Source: Gemmiger_A avium (GTDB lineage Bacteria; Bacillota; Clostridia; Oscillospirales; Ruminococcaceae). From it: DNA of 23,126 nucleotides. Below are positions 20,891 through 23,126 of the stretch, one piece after another. How positions within the stretch are numbered: the stretch's first letter is position 1; every line of letters begins with the position of its first letter. Under the pieces are notes generated by a model. It was given only the letters and a program-made list of their open reading frames with translations, searched no databases and was not told where the DNA came from. A program made the position numbers and the translations under genes. The stretch is from assembly GCA_019114585.1 (NCBI GenBank), contig DXFE01000128.1, positions 1 to 23,126 on the forward strand, read 5' to 3'.

Positions 20891-20957
20891 CCCTATGGCC
20901 GGAGTATTCCGGCCATGATTTCCGGGGTCTGGGGGGACGTTGTCCCCCCAGATTAGC
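20891..20957 (-). repeat. Intergenic repeat copy E-reverse (short form)
   Basis: On the minus strand it begins GCTAATCTGGGGGGACAA five bases after the mgtE stop, and ends with the GGCCGGAATACTCCGGCC stem. Inverted partner of E-forward around the terminator. Confidence 0.9.
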
Positions 20958-20962
20958 TTTCC

Positions 20963-22315
20963 TTATCCCTGCAGCGCCGAGAACATCTGCACGGCGATGG
21001 TGAAGTAGACGGTGATGACGCAGGCGTCCACCAGGGTGGTGATGAAGGGCGAGGCGATCAGGGCGGGGTCCAGGCCGACCTTCTGCACGCCCAGCGGCAG
21101 CATACAGCCGATCAGCTTGGCGATGACCACCGCGGCCAGCAGAGTAACGGCGATCAGCACGCCGATCATGAAATCCCCGTACATGATCCAGATACGCACG
21201 CCATTGACCACGGCCAGCACCACGCCCACCAGCAGCGCCACCCGGAACTCTTTCCAGACTACCCGCAGGATATCCTTGGGCTCGATCTCGCCCAGGGCCA
21301 TGCCGCGGATCATCAGGGTGCTGGACTGGTTGCCGCAGTTTCCGCCGGTATCCATCAGCATGGGGATGAAGCTGACCAGCAGCGGCATGGCGGCAAACGC
21401 CGCCTCGTAATGGGTCAGGATCATGCCGGTAAAGGTGGCGGACAGCATCAGCACCAGCAGCCAGGGGATCCGGTTGCGGGCGTGCTTGAACACGCTGGTG
21501 GCAAAATAGCTGTCCTCACTGGGCTGCATAGCAGCCATGCGCTCGAAGTCCTCGGTGGCCTCTTCGATCAGAACGTCGGTGGCATCGTCAACCGTCACGA
21601 TACCGACCAGCATTCCCTCGCTGTCCACCACCGGCATGGCGATAAAGCCGTACCGGTTCAGTTCGTTGGCCACTTCCTCTTTGTCGTCGGTGACCTGCAC
21701 GCTGATGACGTTGTCGTCCATCAGCTCTTCCATGGTCTGGTCCGGGCCGGCCAGCAGCAGGTCCCGGGCGCTGACCACGCCCAGCAGCTTGTTGCGCTCG
21801 GTCACATACAGGGTATAGACCGTTTCGGAGTTTTCACCCTCCCGCCGGATCACGTCCAGCGCCTGGGTCACGGTCATGTCCTTGCGCAGCCGGATATATT
21901 CCGGCGTCATGATGCTGCCGGCGGAATCGGCCGGGTAGTTCAGCAGCCGGTTCAGGCTGTCCCGGGTCTTTTTGCTGGATTTCGCCAGCACCCGCTTGAC
22001 CACGCTGGCGGGCATCTCTTCCAGAATATCCGCCGCATCGTCCAGGGCCATTTCTTCCAGCGCGGCGGTCAGCTCCGTGTCGCTGAATTTTTCAATCAGT
22101 TCGCCGCGGGCCTCCTGACCCAGCCAGGCAAAAATCTCCGCCGCCACGTCCTTTTTCATCAGACGGAACAGCAGCAGCCGCTGCTGCACGTCCATCTCTT
22201 CCATGGCCTCGGCCAGGTCGGCGGGCTGCATATCTTCGGTCAGTTCCCGCAGTTTGCGGTATTCCTTTGCTTCCAGCAGCTGCTGCAGCTGCTGAACCAG
22301 TTCTTCAATTTCCAT
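20963..22315 (-). CDS. mgtE: Magnesium transporter MgtE
   Basis: 450 residues, normal family length. The N-terminal superhelical domain (about 1-130) is followed by two CBS domains (about 140-260; TLYVTERNKLLGVVSARDLL and GFIAMPVVDSEGMLVGIVTVDD), then five membrane helices (about 285-450). The pore signatures MLMDTGGNCGNQSS and GLDPALIASPF are intact. MgtE is a Mg2+-selective dimeric channel that closes when cytosolic Mg2+ binds between the N and CBS domains. RBS AGGAGG lies 12 bases before the ATG. Its promoter is at 22507 with a structured leader of about 180 bases. Confidence 0.96.
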   Translation of the reverse strand: MEIEELVQQLQQLLEAKEYRKLRELTEDMQPADLAEAMEEMDVQQRLLLFRLMKKDVAAEIFAWLGQEARGELIEKFSDTELTAALEEMALDDAADILEEMPASVVKRVLAKSSKKTRDSLNRLLNYPADSAGSIMTPEYIRLRKDMTVTQALDVIRREGENSETVYTLYVTERNKLLGVVSARDLLLAGPDQTMEELMDDNVISVQVTDDKEEVANELNRYGFIAMPVVDSEGMLVGIVTVDDATDVLIEEATEDFERMAAMQPSEDSYFATSVFKHARNRIPWLLVLMLSATFTGMILTHYEAAFAAMPLLVSFIPMLMDTGGNCGNQSSTLMIRGMALGEIEPKDILRVVWKEFRVALLVGVVLAVVNGVRIWIMYGDFMIGVLIAVTLLAAVVIAKLIGCMLPLGVQKVGLDPALIASPFITTLVDACVITVYFTIAVQMFSALQG

Positions 22316-22347
22316 CGGGCGTACCTCCTAACACAAATTGCTGTGCA

Positions 22348-22500
22348 GGACGCCCCGGGCTTCCGTCAGCCCGCCATGATCGCAGACGGGTATTGCCGGA
22401 CGCCGGCGCGCCTACTTCGTGGTTTACCACTGGGGTCCATGCAATGTTCCACCTGCCTTTTTGGCTGAATTTTCGGGCCCGCCCGCATCGGGGCGCGTCC
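22348..22500 (-). promoter_or_regulatory. Structured mgtE leader RNA (riboswitch-like, unclassified)
   Basis: In the transcript GGACGCGCCCC (22500-22490) can pair with GGGGCGTCC (22356-22348), with one bulged G, closing about 150 bases. Inside are hairpins GCC-AAAAA-GGC, GTGG-TAAA-CCAC, GCCGG-CGT-CCGGC and GGGCT-GACGGA-AGCCC. A further CACA/TGTG hairpin lies just before the RBS. I do not find M-box conserved segments such as GGTGAGGCTCC, and no other Mg2+ or metal riboswitch is recognised. Confidence 0.45.
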
Positions 22501-22506
22501 TGTTCC

Positions 22507-22536
22507 AGTATACCGCCCCCCGCCGGGAAAAGTCAA
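22507..22536 (-). promoter_or_regulatory. Promoter for mgtE
   Basis: On the minus strand TTGACT (22531-22536), 18-base spacer, TATACT (22507-22512), placing the transcript start near 22500. Confidence 0.82.
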
Positions 22537-22614
22537 TCCGCACCGCCGCCTTTTGCCGGATTTTTACATTCGGCCACGCCGGTGCGGCAAAATCTGTAGA
22601 TTTTCTTAAGAATC

Positions 22615-22643
22615 TTCCCTTTTTTCACAAATTACGTTAAAAT
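22615..22643 (+). promoter_or_regulatory. Weak promoter candidate for the 22700 gene
   Basis: TAAAAT at 22638-22643 with TTCCCT 17 bases upstream. A short palindrome AAAATCT-GT-AGATTTT lies just before it (about 22590-22605). Low certainty. Confidence 0.35.
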
Positions 22644-22699
22644 AATGACATGCGTTCTGCGTAATGCGCAAAACTTTTTATGTTTGAGGAGGTAGTATC

Positions 22700-23126
22700 A
22701 TGGATACTCGCGTAAAAGGCGAACTGGGCATCCGGCTGACCTGGCTTGCCGCTCTGGCGTTTGTGCTGTGCATTCTGGGTCAGACCCTGCTGCTGGGCCT
22801 GCTGCTGGGTGTGGTGCTGCTGAAGGAGCGCAACGAATGGCTCAGCCGCCAGACGATGTGCGCGTTTCTGCTGTGCCTGGTGGATTCGGTGATCAGCGTG
22901 GTCAACGGGGTGCTGAACATTCTGTACTCCATCCCGCTGCTGGGCAGCGTGTTCTCCGGCCTGTTCGGGCTGGTGTTCGGTCTGGTGAACCTGGCGCTGC
23001 TGGTGCTGGCGATCCTGGGCGCGATGCACGTGGCCGCCGGCCGTGAAAACGGCGTGCCGGTGCTGGACAAGCTGGCGGATTCTGCTTTTCGCTCTATGAC
23101 CCCCGCGGCGCCTGTGCCGCCGGTCA
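22700..23126 (+). CDS. DUF4870/Tic20-like membrane protein, 3'-truncated
   Basis: Open from the ATG at 22700 to the window edge (142 residues seen). AGGAGG (22687-22692) precedes the start by seven bases. Three hydrophobic stretches (about 15-40, 50-75 and 80-110) are followed by AAGRENGVPVLDKLADSAF, which resembles the GK-x-IP-x-L end of DUF4870 proteins. The remaining part becomes Pro/Ala-rich (TPAAPVPPV), suggesting a C-terminal extension. No function is known. It is divergent from mgtE across about 384 bases holding both leaders and promoters. Confidence 0.72.
   Translation, partial: MDTRVKGELGIRLTWLAALAFVLCILGQTLLLGLLLGVVLLKERNEWLSRQTMCAFLLCLVDSVISVVNGVLNILYSIPLLGSVFSGLFGLVFGLVNLALLVLAILGAMHVAAGRENGVPVLDKLADSAFRSMTPAAPVPPV

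Noticed and set aside
22348..22500. M-box (ykoK) riboswitch call for the mgtE leader
   Set aside because: The conserved M-box segments could not be found; only general structure supports regulation.

Overview
The window is GC-rich (third codon positions are mostly G or C) chromosomal DNA of a Gram-positive, Bacillota-type bacterium. The darA-holB-ricT order, MgtE, the shared RBS AGGAGG and sigma-A-like promoters support this. Protein flavour and intergenic repeat style suggest the gut Oscillospiraceae/Ruminococcaceae (Faecalibacterium-Gemmiger-Subdoligranulum side); that placement is inference. No phage, insertion sequence, CRISPR or rRNA was found.

Layout. 1-3345: the 3' end of a Pro/Ala-rich surface-type protein, a TPR lipoprotein on the minus strand, then two small membrane-protein genes. 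3346-4950: a promoter, a leader containing an intrinsic terminator, and a COG2509-type FAD-dependent oxidoreductase. 5268-7163: a GNAT acetyltransferase with a fused shikimate dehydrogenase-shikimate kinase. 7224-10291 (minus): darA-holB-ricT, preceded by a rhomboid-like membrane protein. 10312-10632: a gene-free block rich in DnaA-box-like 9-mers. 10949-13111 (minus): a large membrane-anchored N-acetylmuramoyl-L-alanine amidase. 13355-15369 (+): a MYG1-family protein, a TrmN6-like tRNA methyltransferase and a second GNAT. 15584-15752 (minus): a candidate small RNA. 15843-18227 (minus): a NERD-like membrane protein, then a PH-domain protein downstream of ilvE. 18389-18465: tRNA-Arg(ACG). 18608-20678 (minus): the tightly overlapped rsmI-phosphodiesterase-birA operon. 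20963-22315 (minus): mgtE with a structured leader. 22700 to the end (+): a truncated DUF4870-like membrane protein.

Most of the content is housekeeping: tRNA and rRNA modification, replication clamp loading, c-di-AMP sensing, aromatic and branched-chain amino acid synthesis, biotin transfer, Mg2+ transport and wall hydrolysis. The unusual layer is between the genes. Nine copies of one structured repeat occur in 23 kb, mostly as inverted pairs around bidirectional terminators. Several begin 2-7 bases after a stop codon, and three carry an extra module whose variable hairpin shows compensatory changes. The other leads are the DnaA-box cluster with a matching palindrome 8 kb away, the candidate small RNA, an unclassified mgtE leader, and a terminator just after the oxidoreductase promoter.
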